The notes: generated by a model from the letters alone, not told the origin. Numbered from the stretch's first letter, positions 1 through 11,652 are shown. The stretch: 64,000 nt of DNA from Deroplatys truncata (GCA_030765065.1 CM060988.1:174943065-175007064), one strand, 5' to 3'. A program made the numbers and translations.

Positions 1-774
1 GTTTATACAACACTGTGTACGTTTTAAACAAATACCTTCGATTTTCAAAGGTGTTCCTCGCAGCACAATTTTCCTTCCTGTTTCGCTACGGAATCTGTTT
101 AAAAGTACAAAGCCATATTGTTCTCGAAAACAATTGTGGAATGCGATGAATTCCTGGCACATTCCACTAAACTAGTTCAACTTTTGTGTGTTAATTACGT
201 AGCCTCTGGGGAGGCCATTCACATCTAACAGAAATGCAGCCATTCGTGTACAAGTATCTTGTAGTCTGCCTCGGTAATTTTTAGGTGCGTTCGCTACTGC
301 GGAGTAAGTATGGGCAGAAAATAGTATAACGGTAACCAAAATAACAATTGCAAAATAACTAGTTACCCAACAACAGTTACCAAAGTAACGACGACAAATA
401 GTTATCGCGCTAACGATTACTGAAGAAACGAGACGGTTACCGAGCCTGGATGACACCATTGATTGAATGTGCGCGGCACTGGTATGGCATATCGGATACG
501 AATTACCTCAATACTCGTTTACAGCTTGAGTCATCCTCGCACAGAGTTGCAAGTACATATTTGTTTATTACAGCGTGTTGCTTATCGCTTCAAATATACG
601 TCACAGGCCACAAATGACAGGTCAGTCAGCACTGCACTACATTAGATACGATTATAAGTGCACAAGTTTTTATACTTTGCGGATAGACGGATACAAATAA
701 ACAATACTTAGTAGCAAAATATTCCGGGACGCTAAGTTCCAATAACGATATCGTTCATATTGAAACGTAGTTAT
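1..774. other. no gene recognised; GTAAC/GTTAC-rich flank of the minisatellite
   Basis: No coding or transposase signature is visible. From about 310 to 430 the motifs GTAAC and GTTAC recur at irregular spacing, resembling the ordered 65-bp array that follows and suggesting that the array grew out of this sequence. Confidence 0.4.
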
Positions 775-1490
775 ATCTGATCGTTACTGGTAACCGTTAA
801 TATATACAACTGCGAACGTGATAACCATGAAAATAAATAACTCAATCGTTACTGGCAACTGCTGCATGTAACCGTCAACGCAATGTAACTGTGACAAACA
901 AATAAGTCAATCGTTACTAGTAGTCGCTGCATGTAACCGTTACTGCACTGTAACTGTGACAAACAAATCAATCGTTACTGATAACCGCTGCATGTAACCG
1001 TTACCGCATTGTAACTGCGACAAACAAATAACTCAATCGTTACTGGTAACCGCTGCATGTAACCCTTAATACTATGTAACTGCGACAAACAAATAACTCA
1101 ATCGTTACTGGTAACCGCTGCATGTAACCCTTAATACTATGTAACTGCGACAAACAAATAACTCAATCGTTACTGGTAACCGCTGCATGTAACCCTTAAT
1201 ACTATGTAACTGCGACAAACAAATAACTCAATCGTTACTGGTAACCGCTGCATGTAACCCTTAATACTATGTAACTGCGACAAACAAATAACTCAATCGT
1301 TACTGGTAACCGCTTCATGTAACCGTCAATGGAATGTAACTGTGACAAACAAATAAATCAATCGTTACTAGTAGCCGCTGCATATAACCGTTAACGCAAT
1401 GTAACTACAACAAACAAATAACTCAATTGTTACTGGTAACTGCAGTATGTAACCGTTAACGCACTGTAACTGCGACGTAACGTTACTTGA
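775..1490. repeat. 65-bp minisatellite, about 10-11 units
   Basis: Units recur every 65 bp; the phrase ACTCAATCGTTACTGGTAAC starts at 1031, 1096, 1161, 1226 and 1291. The four units beginning at 1031-1226 look identical; outer units differ at several bases, as expected if the centre was amplified most recently. Each unit carries the short inverted pair GTTAC-TG-GTAAC. There is no coding potential. Confidence 0.9.
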
Positions 1491-1832
1491 AAATCAATGC
1501 TTGCTACCTACTGCAGATCATCCATACATTCGTACGCGTCAAGACTAGTTCTCAATAGCCCGAAAACGGGAATGCGTACCGATAGCAAAGGGGAAAGTCA
1601 ATTTTGTGCACTGCGACGTCATTTGTTTGTAACTAATCAATGGTAGTTTTCACCTGCTTGCAATTTAGTCAACGTCGAAATACGATTGAGTAAGCATTTT
1701 CTAAATGCGATCCTTTACTATTTCCGATAGCGTTCCTAAAGTTATTTGTTGTTCTTTGCTGATTTCTACTGGGGTTTTTGCTATTGTTTTTGAGACCAGT
1801 TTTGAGTCTTACATGAACAATACAGGCTCTTT

Positions 1833-2170
1833 CACTAAAAGAACCAACGTTCAGTGGATCTGAGGGAGTCAGATGCACATTTGCTGAAACTTCTTCCGGT
1901 TTCATTCTCCCAGCTTGCGACTAGAGAGAGCTCTAGCGGCTGTTTCATGCCACGGCCGCCTTGAATAATTTCTAGAATGAAGAGTTTAAAATGCACAATG
2001 TGGACCTAATATGCCACGTCTGGGAACGATAACGAGAAGGCTAAAATTTGATCAAGTCCTCTTTCCTGTCACAAGACCCAGAAAAGCTTCCCGTTAATTG
2101 TGAAAGCTCACATTATAACATATGCATTTTAACTTGACATTCTTCTTCTGATTTCGATTCCCAGTTATTC
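1833..2170. repeat. dispersed repeat R2, copy 1
   Basis: About 330 bp align by eye with 45348-45672, for example around ACCTTGAATAATTTCT (CGCCTTGAATAATTTCT here) and the shared stretch ending in CATTATAACA. The family is unassigned. The minus strand is open for 78 codons across the left part (1669-1905), but the second copy does not preserve that frame convincingly. Confidence 0.55.
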
Positions 2171-2267
2171 AGCCTTTAAACAACTCGCCAAGAGTTGCAA
2201 ATACGGCAAATATATAGGAGTTTGAAGAAGATTTATCAGGGCATTTCAATTTTTTCAACATCAAGAG

Positions 2268-2345
2268 TACCGAGTGAGATGGCTCAGGAGGTAGCGTCTG
2301 TGACTCACATTTGGGAGGTCGTGGTTCAAATCGCATAAGCCAACC
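2268..2345 (+). mobile_element. SINE family A, 5' fragment (tRNA-like head only)
   Basis: An A-box-like GAGATGGCTCAGGAGG is followed about 35 bp later by a B-box-like GGTCGTGGTTCAAATC, the two internal RNA polymerase III promoter blocks of tRNA-derived SINEs. The layout matches longer copies at 16368, 29936 and 49780. Homology stops at about 2345. A short piece resembling the Rep900 end (TTTTCTACCACGTAC) follows at about 2357. Confidence 0.6.
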
Positions 2346-2479
2346 AATCTGTTCTTTACGTTTTCTACCACGTACATAATAGGTAGAGATGGTATTCTAG
2401 TTCTAGTTTGAAAAGGGGTGGGTTTTATGCCCAAGCACTGCGCCTAAAGATCTATTGCCCATCCCCCTTTCATCAGTTA

Positions 2480-4440
2480 AGTAGTCTGTTGCTCGTTATG
2501 AACTTAACCAGACTGCTAACTGAGGCTTTCGATAGTTCATCATCTCTGGAAAGTGATTGCCAAAAATTTTTTGCTCTTTGATTCGCAAGAGCAGGTCAAT
2601 CACATAGTAACAGTCTCATCTCCTTCTAGGCATCTACTACAGATAGGGTTGTTAACCAATCCCGTTCTGTATAGATTAAAGTTTAGGGCACAGTGTCCTG
2701 TAATGAATCCTGTTGCCCATGCAAGCCTTCTTCTACTAAGACCGCGCAGGACCCTGCTGTTATCCAGGTCTGTAATAAACAACTGGGAATGTCTACAACC
2801 CTCAATGGAGTTCCAGTAGTTCTTGTGTTCTGCTTGAGCCCAGCACTTAATAACCTGTTTCACTGGTCTGTAGGACACTCCCAGTACAGACTCCGGACCC
2901 AAAAATGGGATTTCGCTGCCAATCTTGGCTGCTTCATCTGCTTTCTCATTGCCTGGTATACCTGCGTGTCCTGGCACCCACATAAGTTGAACCTTATTGT
3001 GTTCAGCCAGTGTCATTAAGGATTCCCGGCATTCTGAGACGAGCTTTGATTTTATTGATGGTGATTCAAGTGCTTTAATAGCAGCTTAACTGTCTGAGAG
3101 GATAAGAACACTTCTATTCTTATATCTCCTTTTAATGCTTTCCATGATACTTGAGACAGTAACTATGGTTATATATGCCATATATAATAATAATGTGAAT
3201 TATAATGTGAAACGATATTAATAAGAAAAATACTTGTTGTATAAATAGAAGTTAAGGCATAAGTTTTATGTATGTGCAAGTGTAGCTGGAGCTGTGGAAC
3301 CCTTGTTAAAAGCCGACAAACATATCTTTGTGTTAGAATTAGGCCCAGGCAAAAAGGACTTGTACGGGAAAGTCATAAATGCCAGACCTTGAGTCTTTGT
3401 GAAATAGGAAAGGCGACAAGCGAAAACAACATATGTTTGTAGAGAGGCCACATGTTTGCAAACGTAGAACAATAGCCGGGTAAGTCTTCTGGAAGGTTCC
3501 AAGCTGAACAAAGACAGACAATGAAATTTTAAGGAAGAATATGTTTAAAATCTTCAAGGGGAGAAATGTTAGTTCTAACGTCTCCATTAGCCAGGGCGGT
3601 TGAGTATAAAGTGCTGCGATGTAAATAAGATACATATAAGCTCTCAGAAGCATGCGATATTATTTACTTCTTATAATGCAGTAGGAACGGTGAAAGGTTA
3701 TCGATTTAAAGGTCTATAGGAACGTGTGATAAATATTACATTTATTTCTAGAGCACGTATAAAATACTTGATTGCTCAGCGACCGCAAGTTTGGCTTACG
3801 AACGTGGTAGGACTCGACTGTTCTACAGCTCCAACTAACTTAAGCAACTGGGTAGCTTATTACTAAAACAGTAAATGCGTGTGCCATTAAATCATAGTGT
3901 TCTTCATGACTTAATCTATTGTTATAGTTGTTACTTTTTACCTTCCTTCCCGTATCACACCCTGCAAAGTTATACAAGCTCTACCAGAAACCCAAATAAC
4001 AGCAGCCGCGGCAAGAAATATAAATAACACTTTAAGAGTAACAACTAAAACTCAAGATAATTATCAGTATCACCATAGTTCATATATTAAATCATATATT
4101 AATATATCGGACAACTGCGAGTTATGCTCTCCCTCCACGAGTATACCGCATACTGGCTAGGATTGCATAAACCTCAGCCTGGAAAACTGTAGCTAAGGTA
4201 CCCAGACTATAAGAAATCTTGGTGCCATTACCGTAAAGCCCAGCCTCTGTTCCTGATTTGGTTCTAGAACCATCAGTATACCGGATTGGGCCTTTTGTTA
4301 TTATGAGGTTTTACCAGTCTTTCCCATTCACCTGGCTTCTGCCTTCATCCATATGTGGAGAGGTGTGAGCCCAATCAGCATCTCCATTGCCGCAGTTGGA
4401 GTAGTTTTGAAAGCTCCCATAATTGAAATGCAGAAGGTCC
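2480..4440 (-). pseudogene. LINE ORF2 3' part with RNase H domain (I-group-like), split by an insertion
   Basis: Read on the minus strand, 4440-4320 encodes the segment that links reverse transcriptase to RNase H (FKTTPTAAMEMLIGLTPLHI). 4270-4153 encodes the RNase H start YTDGSRTKSG and then FQAEVYAILAS. After a 966-bp insertion, 3178-2850 resumes with MESIKRRYKN, LILSDS and VQLMWVPGHAGIPGNEKADE. So the four acidic RNase H positions (YTDGS, AEVYAIL, LSDS, NEKADE) are recognisable across the break. A C-terminal Cys-rich stretch (CALNFNLYRTG, ICSRC) follows. An in-frame stop sits after LSDS and the reading frame shifts upstream, so this is a dead, 5'-truncated copy. A LINE with a terminal RNase H fits the I-like group better than CR1 or RTE, but the clade is inferred. 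Confidence 0.8.
3183..4148. mobile_element. 966-bp insertion inside the LINE RNase H domain, family unknown
   Basis: The insertion is defined by the LINE reading frame on each side: VYAILAS ends at its right edge and MAYITIVTV resumes at its left. The tetranucleotide CATA occurs at both edges (3179-3182 and 4149-4152), a plausible target-site duplication. Inside there is no long ORF. A TATA-like GTATAAAA near 3760 is followed by a GC-richer stretch, which would suit a solo LTR, but TG...CA ends are not clear. Confidence 0.6.
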
Positions 4441-4447
4441 TCTGTAA

Positions 4448-4545
4448 GAGATGGTATTGCAATCCACCGAAAAATTCTATATCCAGATTTCACCGGAAGT
4501 ACCTGTTTTGAAGCCCCCTGAGTATTTTTGGAAACGTAACAATTG
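4448..4545 (-). mobile_element. Rep900 fragment (3' end)
   Basis: Matches the Rep900 end: GGTATTGCAATCCACC, then CGATACC-like and ATTTCACCGG blocks, in the inverted orientation. Confidence 0.6.
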
Positions 4546-4639
4546 GCCGGAGCTTTGACGGTTTTGCTAAAACATCAATATTTCCAAATGTTTATTTACA
4601 CTTAAATAAATTCAAGCAATTGCAATACAACAATATTCA

Positions 4640-5110
4640 ATTGTTTTGATTTGTTCACATCTTCATTGTGCTAAATTTCCCATTGGTACTGAAAATCCTC
4701 TAAATTACCTCCCATCTAACATTATCCAAACTCATTATGGGTTTGAGTAACATATGCCCTTTTATTATTGAGAAAACAGGATCATTTGTGTTGAATATCC
4801 TCAAAATTGCTCCCCATCGAACATTTTCAACCCTTCTCCCGTTGGGGGTGGTTTTTTATACCATCTCTAAAAGAATGAAGAGAACATGGTTTATATTTTC
4901 AGAAAATGCAGAAAATATTAAGAAAATTGCCCGAACGTCCCTTTATGCTGGAAAATCTCAAGATTGCTTCCCGCCAAAATCTTTAGTTAGGGTGTTTATG
5001 TGATAGCACCCGACAGTGTTTTTACTCCTCTCGTAAAGAATTTGCGTCAAATTTCCCATTTGTACTGAAAATCTTCCATCTCCCATTAGAGCGTTTTTTT
5101 TAAATATTGC
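4640..5110. repeat. degenerate internally repeated AT-rich sequence
   Basis: The phrase CTGAAAATCCTC...TTGCTCCCC-ATC recurs with variation at about 4690, 4790, 4950 and 5065. The same TTTTTACTCCT...AAAGAA stretch seen at 5018 reappears at the right flank of the next Rep900 copy (6400). No gene is visible. Confidence 0.35.
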
Positions 5111-5121
5111 CCCTAAAAATG

Positions 5122-5152
<31 letters not shown>
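5122..5152. repeat. (ATCA)n microsatellite
   Basis: About seven perfect tandem ATCA units. Confidence 0.9.
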
Positions 5153-5563
5153 TCCTGTATCTCATTACGAGCAGCATAGCGCATGTACATAGTATTTCCA
5201 TCGGACCCTATTTCTTGCAACTTCTTTACTGCTTTCCCTTCCTTAGCAATGTTTTCGTTAAGTGTTCTCTTTCATGTATTTCTTGGTCTTCTTCTTCCTC
5301 TACTATTCTGGGGTTTCCAATCCAAAGTCGTTCTTTCCACTACTTTTAACTTCTTTTCTTAGTGTCTATCGTATACACTTCCATTTTCGTGTTTTTATTT
5401 CCATTGTAATTTCTTTTTTATCTTAGTTTCCATAATTCTAAATTTGAAGTTGTATTTGGCCATCTTATTCTTATAATTCTTCTTAAACATCTATTGACAA
5501 TTCTTTGTAATTTACTTTGAATTATTTTATTTGTTTCTAAAACAATGAAGGGAGCAGCATTCA

Positions 5564-6403
5564 TTTTTACTTTCTCTACCACGTATAGTAAGTAGGGGAA
5601 GTATTGTATTCCACCCAAAAATTCGATACCGAGATTTCACCGGATATATATGTTTTGGAGATCCCCTGAATCCAATAAAAGCATTTTTGGAAACATGTCC
5701 CGTGTGTGTGTCTGTGAACAGCATAACTCAGAAACGAACAGTCGAATAAACACCAAACTTGATATTTAGGTTCAGTATCTTCCAGAGATGCGACACGTAG
5801 GTTTTCAAGAAAATCCCCCCACCCCAGATTACCCTTTACATGGAACATTTTTCGAAAATTTTAATTTTCTCAAAAATAGCTCAAACAATTTTGATTAAAA
5901 TATCATATGTTTAAGATATTTTCATGACAAATAAAATGTATATCTTGAATTTTCTGGGAATGTCTCCAAAAGTATTCTTCATTGTGAACGACTTTTGCAT
6001 AACTGGTAAACCATAAGAGATAGACAAAACTCTACTGCACAAAAAAGTAGATCGCGTTAAAATACACAATTTATGTCATATACATTTTCTTTGTTTAGTG
6101 AACTATTTTCGAGATACTGCTTGTTATTCCCTTAAATTTTCCAATACTTATACTTTTTCTCAAATTCGTTATTCATTTTTTTATGTCCTGGACATACAAA
6201 GAGAATGGAATACTCCACATAGCAATCAGCTCTTAAGATATTTCACCATAGCTTAAAGTCTACCAATTCACCTTGCATCTACAAGAAAATTAGTAATAAG
6301 ATTGACATCTCGATTAACATGAAACATATGGAGAATAAGCGTTTGTAAAAATAGTTTGTACAAGAGTAGAGAAAGTCACGTGAGTGTAACACATCAGATT
6401 TTT
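5564..6403 (-). mobile_element. Rep900 copy, near complete
   Basis: Reference copy for the inverted orientation. On the plus strand it opens with TTTTTACTTTCTCTACCACG and closes with GTAGAGAAAGTCACGTGAG, then CACATCAGATTTTT. The sub-terminal block ACTTTCTCTAC is therefore present inverted near both ends. TTTTTA occurs at both junctions, compatible with a T/A-rich target duplication. No transposase is encoded; an ORF-like stretch (FHVKGNLGWGDFLENLRV) lies in the inner part. Confidence 0.8.
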
Positions 6404-7084
6404 ACTCCTGTCCTAAAGAAAATGTATGCTAAATTTGGTTGAATCGTTGCAATATACTGAGGAACATACACACTCACATTGACTAATAAATAGTAATTTT
6501 AGGAAATTATGTAATTGTACAATTTTTTTGGGTTCTGCAGCGAAAGTGTACAAGGTTCTGTGCATATACCAAACAGTAAAAGCCTAAAAAAGGGGAGGGG
6601 TTCAAAATAAGAATGGGGTAGTTTCTTAAACTCAACACAGCTTACAGATTTCGCTGGGACCGAGCGTTAAGAATCCAAACTTTATGTCCAAACTTGCTCA
6701 AATGATGCAGATTTATACGCAAGGGTTGAAAATATGAGAAGGGGTAGTCTTTTGAGAAATGTGAGGTAATCTGCAATTTTCGGTGCGTCCTATAGCTCAA
6801 GTACACAAATTTGTGACCTGCGTGGCCATGCAGAGTAGCTGTGCATATCCTGGGTTGAAAGTAAAAGATAACGATAGTTTTAATGATATTTTAAAGCAAA
6901 CACATTTTAGTTTGATGTCCAGAGTAGTCGCATGTTAAATTTGGCTTCAATCGGATCATTAGTATAGTCCCAAGTCTATGTGGTCTTTGCCAGTGTAATT
7001 CTTATACAGTTTGGGAAATTTCAACCTCATAAAATAAAATAAAAAAAATTCAGACTTTAACGGCGTCTGCATTGAAAGTACTAT
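6404..7084. other. no gene recognised
   Basis: AT-rich sequence with no convincing ORF, transposase motif or repeat boundary. Confidence 0.4.
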
Positions 7085-7088
7085 AACT

Positions 7089-8066
7089 TGAAGTAGTTGT
7101 TTATATCGTTTACCCTACGCTTTGGGAGCCAATTTGAAGAAGTTGGTTTCTGCCCCACATATGGAAGCCAATTTGAAGAAGGTTTGTTGCTGCTACGTAT
7201 GGAAAATCAGTTTGAAGAGGATGTATTATATTTCGACTGTTGGGGAGCCGAAGTTGAAGTAGTTGCAACCGCACGTATGGTAAAAAGTTTCCGGTAGCCT
7301 TCGCCCCAAATGTACTTTCCGGTAGCCTTTGTCCCCCCAAAAAAGATGTTTAAAAAATATTAACTTTGTAATTTTGACTGTTTCTTTAAATATTATATAT
7401 TTATGTTTGCTTCGGCTGCGACTGAAGAATGTAGGCTTACACAGATTATAATTTTACTTCACTCCTTTTATTAATGCTTGACACGATTTAAATAACACTT
7501 CACTGATATAGAAAGCTGTGAGATTCTTTTGTTAATTACTTGCACTTTTTAACACGTAAACTATTTTCGTCTTACACTGAATACGTATTAAATTTCTCGA
7601 GGACACATCTCGCGTCCGTTTAGGAACACTGTCTATAAGCAACTGAACTCTGAATTTGTAAATTTTGCTATATTTAAGTTTCTGATTGGCTAATCCTACA
7701 CCAATAGACTACTTTCATTTAACTTAAGCTTTTTTTCTGGTTATTAATTGGCTATTTATTAAACTGTCTCAAAAATTACATTATTGTTGTTCCAAGAATT
7801 ACCAGTAGCATTTAAACTTTCTAATTCATTATTCCCTCAAGCTTACCTCATTGTTAGCAACTTTTAACCTATTTTTCTCACAGCTCCTACATTATTAAAT
7901 TACGTCATACATTCACATAACATTATTACACATTATATAAACATATATGACTAATATACTTTTAATATCTTGTTATATACACATATTGCTTTAAGGCGGG
8001 TTGATATTGAATTTATATTTTATATAATTAGACAGAAATAATTTAAGTGCTAAAAATACTGCCTCA
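7089..8066 (-). mobile_element. solo LTR, Gypsy-like (978 bp)
   Basis: The element begins TG and ends CA and is flanked by the 4-bp direct repeat AACT (7085-7088 and 8067-8070), the signature of a Gypsy-type LTR insertion. Its sequence matches a second copy at 51606-52593, including the GATTGGCTA boxes and the block GCCTTCGCCCCAA. No internal coding region is attached, so it is a fossil left by LTR-LTR recombination. It is moderately old, judging by scattered differences between the two copies. Orientation is inferred from a TATA/AATAAA-like order. Confidence 0.75.
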
Positions 8067-8220
8067 AACTACGTAAACTTTCAAGTACGTAGCGTTTTTA
8101 GTCCATGGGTTTCAATCTCTAATTAGACCGTGTGCAATCATAAACAGCTGCAAATGGGAGGAAACTCGACATAAGCATCAACATGGGTTGCATTTCGTTA
8201 GCGGGTAAGGGAAATAGATG

Positions 8221-8222
<2 letters not shown>

Positions 8223-8261
<39 letters not shown>
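8223..8261. repeat. (GT)n microsatellite
   Basis: About 19 perfect GT units. Confidence 0.95.
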
Positions 8262-8262
<1 letters not shown>

Positions 8263-8619
8263 ATGAATTAGCACATTGACAGGCAATAAACAATTGCGCA
8301 ATGTAGACCAAAGATTTTATTGAAGTACACTGGGATCTAAAATCTGAGGGCCAAATTCGTTAGAAAGAGGTTAGAACGGCTTAGACCGGATCATAAAAAT
8401 AACTGGTGGAAATGACACGAGAATCTGCACTATTTGTAAGGAGGATGAATTCCGGATCTCGGGGAAATATTTATCACGATCCTCGGGGCGAGTAGAGGGT
8501 TAAGAGCATGATGAACGCTAATGACAGGCAAAGACGAAAAGGGGGTAGGTAAATGTTTAAAGCGAGAAAGCTAACGTCAGAGGGCTGATATTAGGGAAGT
8601 GGCTCTATCCGGATGTCCC

Positions 8620-9230
8620 AGAGCACCCCATCATCCGTTTTTCTCTAAAACTATAACATACTTGTTGGCAAAAACAGATTGATAAGCAAAACCTATGTAA
8701 ACAATCGATTGATGGTATTTCTATTTTCCAGAACAAACCGGAAGTAAGGGTACTCGTGGTCAACTTTGAAATTGTAAATAGGAACATGTGTTGTTTAAGG
8801 TAGCATTGGATAGTACTTTTAAAATGAAACAAGTTTTACCAAAACCTTTTTTTTTTTCTATCTTCTAATGTTTACTCAGAAATGACTTCCTCGTCAACAT
8901 TTTGCAGCAGTGCCTTGATGGTGTTCCTCTGGCTGTACGGTTACCGATGTGGCTTCAACAAGATGGCTGTTCAGGCCACTTTTCAATTAGGACTCGGCAA
9001 GTTGTTTCCTGGACAGTGGATTGGACGAGGAGGACCAGTACGTTGGCCGGCCCGACTTAACACCTAACGACTTCTTATGCGGGGAATTAAACACATTTTC
9101 TACCACATGCGCTCTACAACTAGACGTGGCTGAATAATTCTGCACGTTTCTTTTTTCACCACCTCCCACGAACATTCTGAAACTTTCCGACAGTTATACA
9201 TACGCCAGCGTGCTCGCGAATGAATTAGAC
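8620..9230 (+). pseudogene. Tc1/mariner-superfamily transposase remnant (DDE region)
   Basis: Translation of about 8880-9130 gives FLVNILQQCLDGVPLAVR, then MWLQQDG and, after frame slips, a decayed version of the WPPRSPDLxPxDFFLWG block. These are the second and third catalytic-aspartate regions of the insect mariner-like transposases that carry an N-terminal DUF4817-type helix-turn-helix. The N-terminus and first aspartate are not recognisable. The TCTCTAAAACTATAAC stretch near 8640 may be the upstream part of the same element. Decayed and inactive. Confidence 0.6.
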
Positions 9231-9424
9231 AGTGAGTTCGTGTTGTTGATGCACAGTTAAGTGCTGTTTAAGCTGTGATATGCAGTGAGCGCTGTTAAGG
9301 GTACGATTATTGAAGTCCAGTGTTCGATACTCCAGCGGTGGAAGCGGTTGCTGATTCCACTGCTACGCGAAAAACAATGTGAAGTGACAATGAGGGAACT
9401 AAGTCAGAATAGTAAAGTAAAAAT

Positions 9425-9709
9425 TGAGTTTTATTTATGGACGCTCTTTAACTGCTGTGGTCCTTAGTGTCCCATTCTATATTGGGCGTCAAAGACCGGT
9501 AATTTTGCTCAGAGGCCTTATCAGGCTTGAGATATTTTTACGTGCCGTAAATCTACGACACGGGACTAACGGTTTTACTTCCCTTCCAAAGGAAGCCACG
9601 CTAAGGATTTTTACACCCGAAAAAATCCATCGCCCTCAGCCAGGTTTGAAACCGCAACCTCGGGAATTAGAGGCTAGCATGGTAACCACTACACCACGGA
9701 GAACGACTA
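9425..9709 (-). mobile_element. SINE family B, complete (285 bp)
   Basis: The head lies at the right end. On the minus strand GTGGTGTAGTGGTTACC (A box) and GGTTGCGGTTTCAAACC (B box) resemble a tRNA-Glu/Asp head. The body contains TACGTGCCGTAAATCTACG, and the 3' end is AT-rich (ATAAATAAAACTC). A long target-site duplication, AATAGTAAAGTAAAATTG-like, flanks it at 9408-9424 and 9710-9725. Near-perfect duplications indicate a fairly young insertion. Confidence 0.9.
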
Positions 9710-10003
9710 AATAGTAAAGTAAATTGAAAGTTGAATAAGGTCCCAGTGTCCTTCAAGCATGCTATTGGTGATTATTTTACGTTATTATTCAGGTTTGTTG
9801 TTGTGTTGTATTTACTTATATTTCTATGTTCTTAGGTAATATAATACGGCACAATGTGGTTCTGTTTTTCTCATTTAAGCTGCTATAACTTGACTATGCT
9901 TATATTGTCACGCCTTTAATTTGAAAGGGGTTGAGGACGTGCATTTGGGAGCGTAGCAAGATTAAGGGTTGGTGAGCAACTCTGAATAGCAAGACACAAT
10001 TAA

Positions 10004-10905
10004 AAAAAATCTGATGTGTTACAATCACATGACTTTCTCTACTCTTGTACAAACTATTTTTTCAAACGCTTATTCTCCATCTACTTCATGTTAATCGAGA
10101 TAAACATTTGCAGACTCTATCTTAGTGCTAATTTTCTTGTAGATGTAAGGGGAATATATATTTACAAGGGCAATATAGAAATACAGTAGCCTTTAAGCAC
10201 ATACATATCTCTTAATAGCTGGTGCTAGGTGCAGCACCATTCCCTTTCCCACAGATTAATACTCTTTGCATATCCAAGACAAAAAAATGAATAACGAATT
10301 CCCATTTGAGAAAATAAGTATTGAAAAATTTAAGGGAATAACAAGCAATATCTCGAAAATGGTTCACTCAACAAAAAAATGTATATGACATAAATTGTGT
10401 ATTTTAACGCGATCTACATTTTTTGTGTAGTAAAATTTTGTCTATCTCTTATGGTTTACCAGTTATGCAAAAGTCGTTCACAATGAAAAATACTTTTGGA
10501 GACATTCCCAGAAAATTCAAGATATACATTTTATTTGTCATGAAAATATCTTAAACATATGATATTTGAATCAAAATCGTTAGAGCCACTTTTGAGAAAA
10601 TTAAAATTTTCGAAAAATGTTCCATGTAAAGGGTAATCTGGGGTCTGGGGATTTTCTTGAAAACCTTTGTGTCGCATCTCTGGAAGATACTGAACCGAAA
10701 TACCACGTTTGGTGTTTATCCGACTGTTCGTTTTCTGAGTTATGCTGTTCACAGACAGACACACAGACAGACACACACACGGACATGTTTCCAAAAATGC
10801 TTTTTTTGGATTCAGGGGGTCTCAAAGCATGTATTTCCGGTATCGAATTTTTGGGTGGAATACAATACATTCCCTACTTACTATACGTAGTAGAGAAAGT
10901 AAAAA
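10004..10905 (+). mobile_element. Rep900 copy, complete
   Basis: Runs from AATCTGATGTGTTACAATC to GTAGTAGAGAAAGTAAAAA, flanked by A-runs (TTAAAAAAAA on the left, TAAAAACG on the right). It contains an ACAGACAG/CACACA microsatellite at 10755-10785 and an ORF-like stretch of about 100 codons from 10617. Confidence 0.85.
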
Positions 10906-11630
10906 CGATAACAGATTTAATATAATAAGCTAGTAGACACAAAGACAGTGAGCAAGCAAGCCATTTTTAGGATTAAGTATTTAAGAAAGATCAATTTCTA
11001 GTTACCTAATGTCATTGAGCAGATGTTACGCTGATTGCCATACCCAAAGGTGAATGTTAATCTGGGCAGCGCCTCCGGCCGCACCTGGGTTGTTCCTATC
11101 AAGACTGCCATGCCCATAGATTTATGAAAGGGGTTTTATATCATAGATAGACGCCTTCACACAGGGCATGGCCATATATGGAGAGTTAACCTCTACTCTA
11201 TGAGTTGGCATCAACCCACATAATATCACAAGGATATGACTAGCACTGAATGTCCTGCTCATTCATCCTGTGTTGCACCATGTGAAGTAAGAATGCAAGA
11301 AATAACCTTCACATGAACCAAATTCTAAAGAAAAGTAATTTTTAGGAAAGTAATTCAACTTAACTTGACCCATACGTTACAATATTATGTTATTTCAGTG
11401 ATATTTCCCCGCGGTCTTTATTACTCTGGGTATTACGACAGCGCGTACGGTCTGGACCTTTGCGATTGTTAAGGATCAATGTCAGTATTCTTAAATTTAA
11501 ATGTAAACACGTGTTCGTTCATTGGTAGTTGCAAATTTGAGGCATTAACCTATTGCTTATTTTGCTGGAGGAACAGATTCGTGGATGCGTCTATTTGAGA
11601 AGGATACACAAAAGAAATGAAACCAGGATA
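10906..11630. other. intergenic, no gene recognised
   Basis: Lies downstream of the cuticle-type gene. It shows no ORF, transposon signature or repeat that I can name. Confidence 0.4.
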
Positions 11631-11652
11631 TATGTGTAATGTATTAAATGTA

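Noticed and set aside
775-1490. CRISPR-like array
   Set aside because: Units are contiguous 65-bp repeats without unique spacers, in a eukaryotic context.
10004-10905. Rep900 as a Helitron
   Set aside because: It has TC near one end and a small hairpin near the other, but no CTRR terminus and apparent A-run duplications.
10617-10925. Rep900 ORFs as host genes
   Set aside because: They recur in many repeat copies, run through microsatellites and have openings on both strands.
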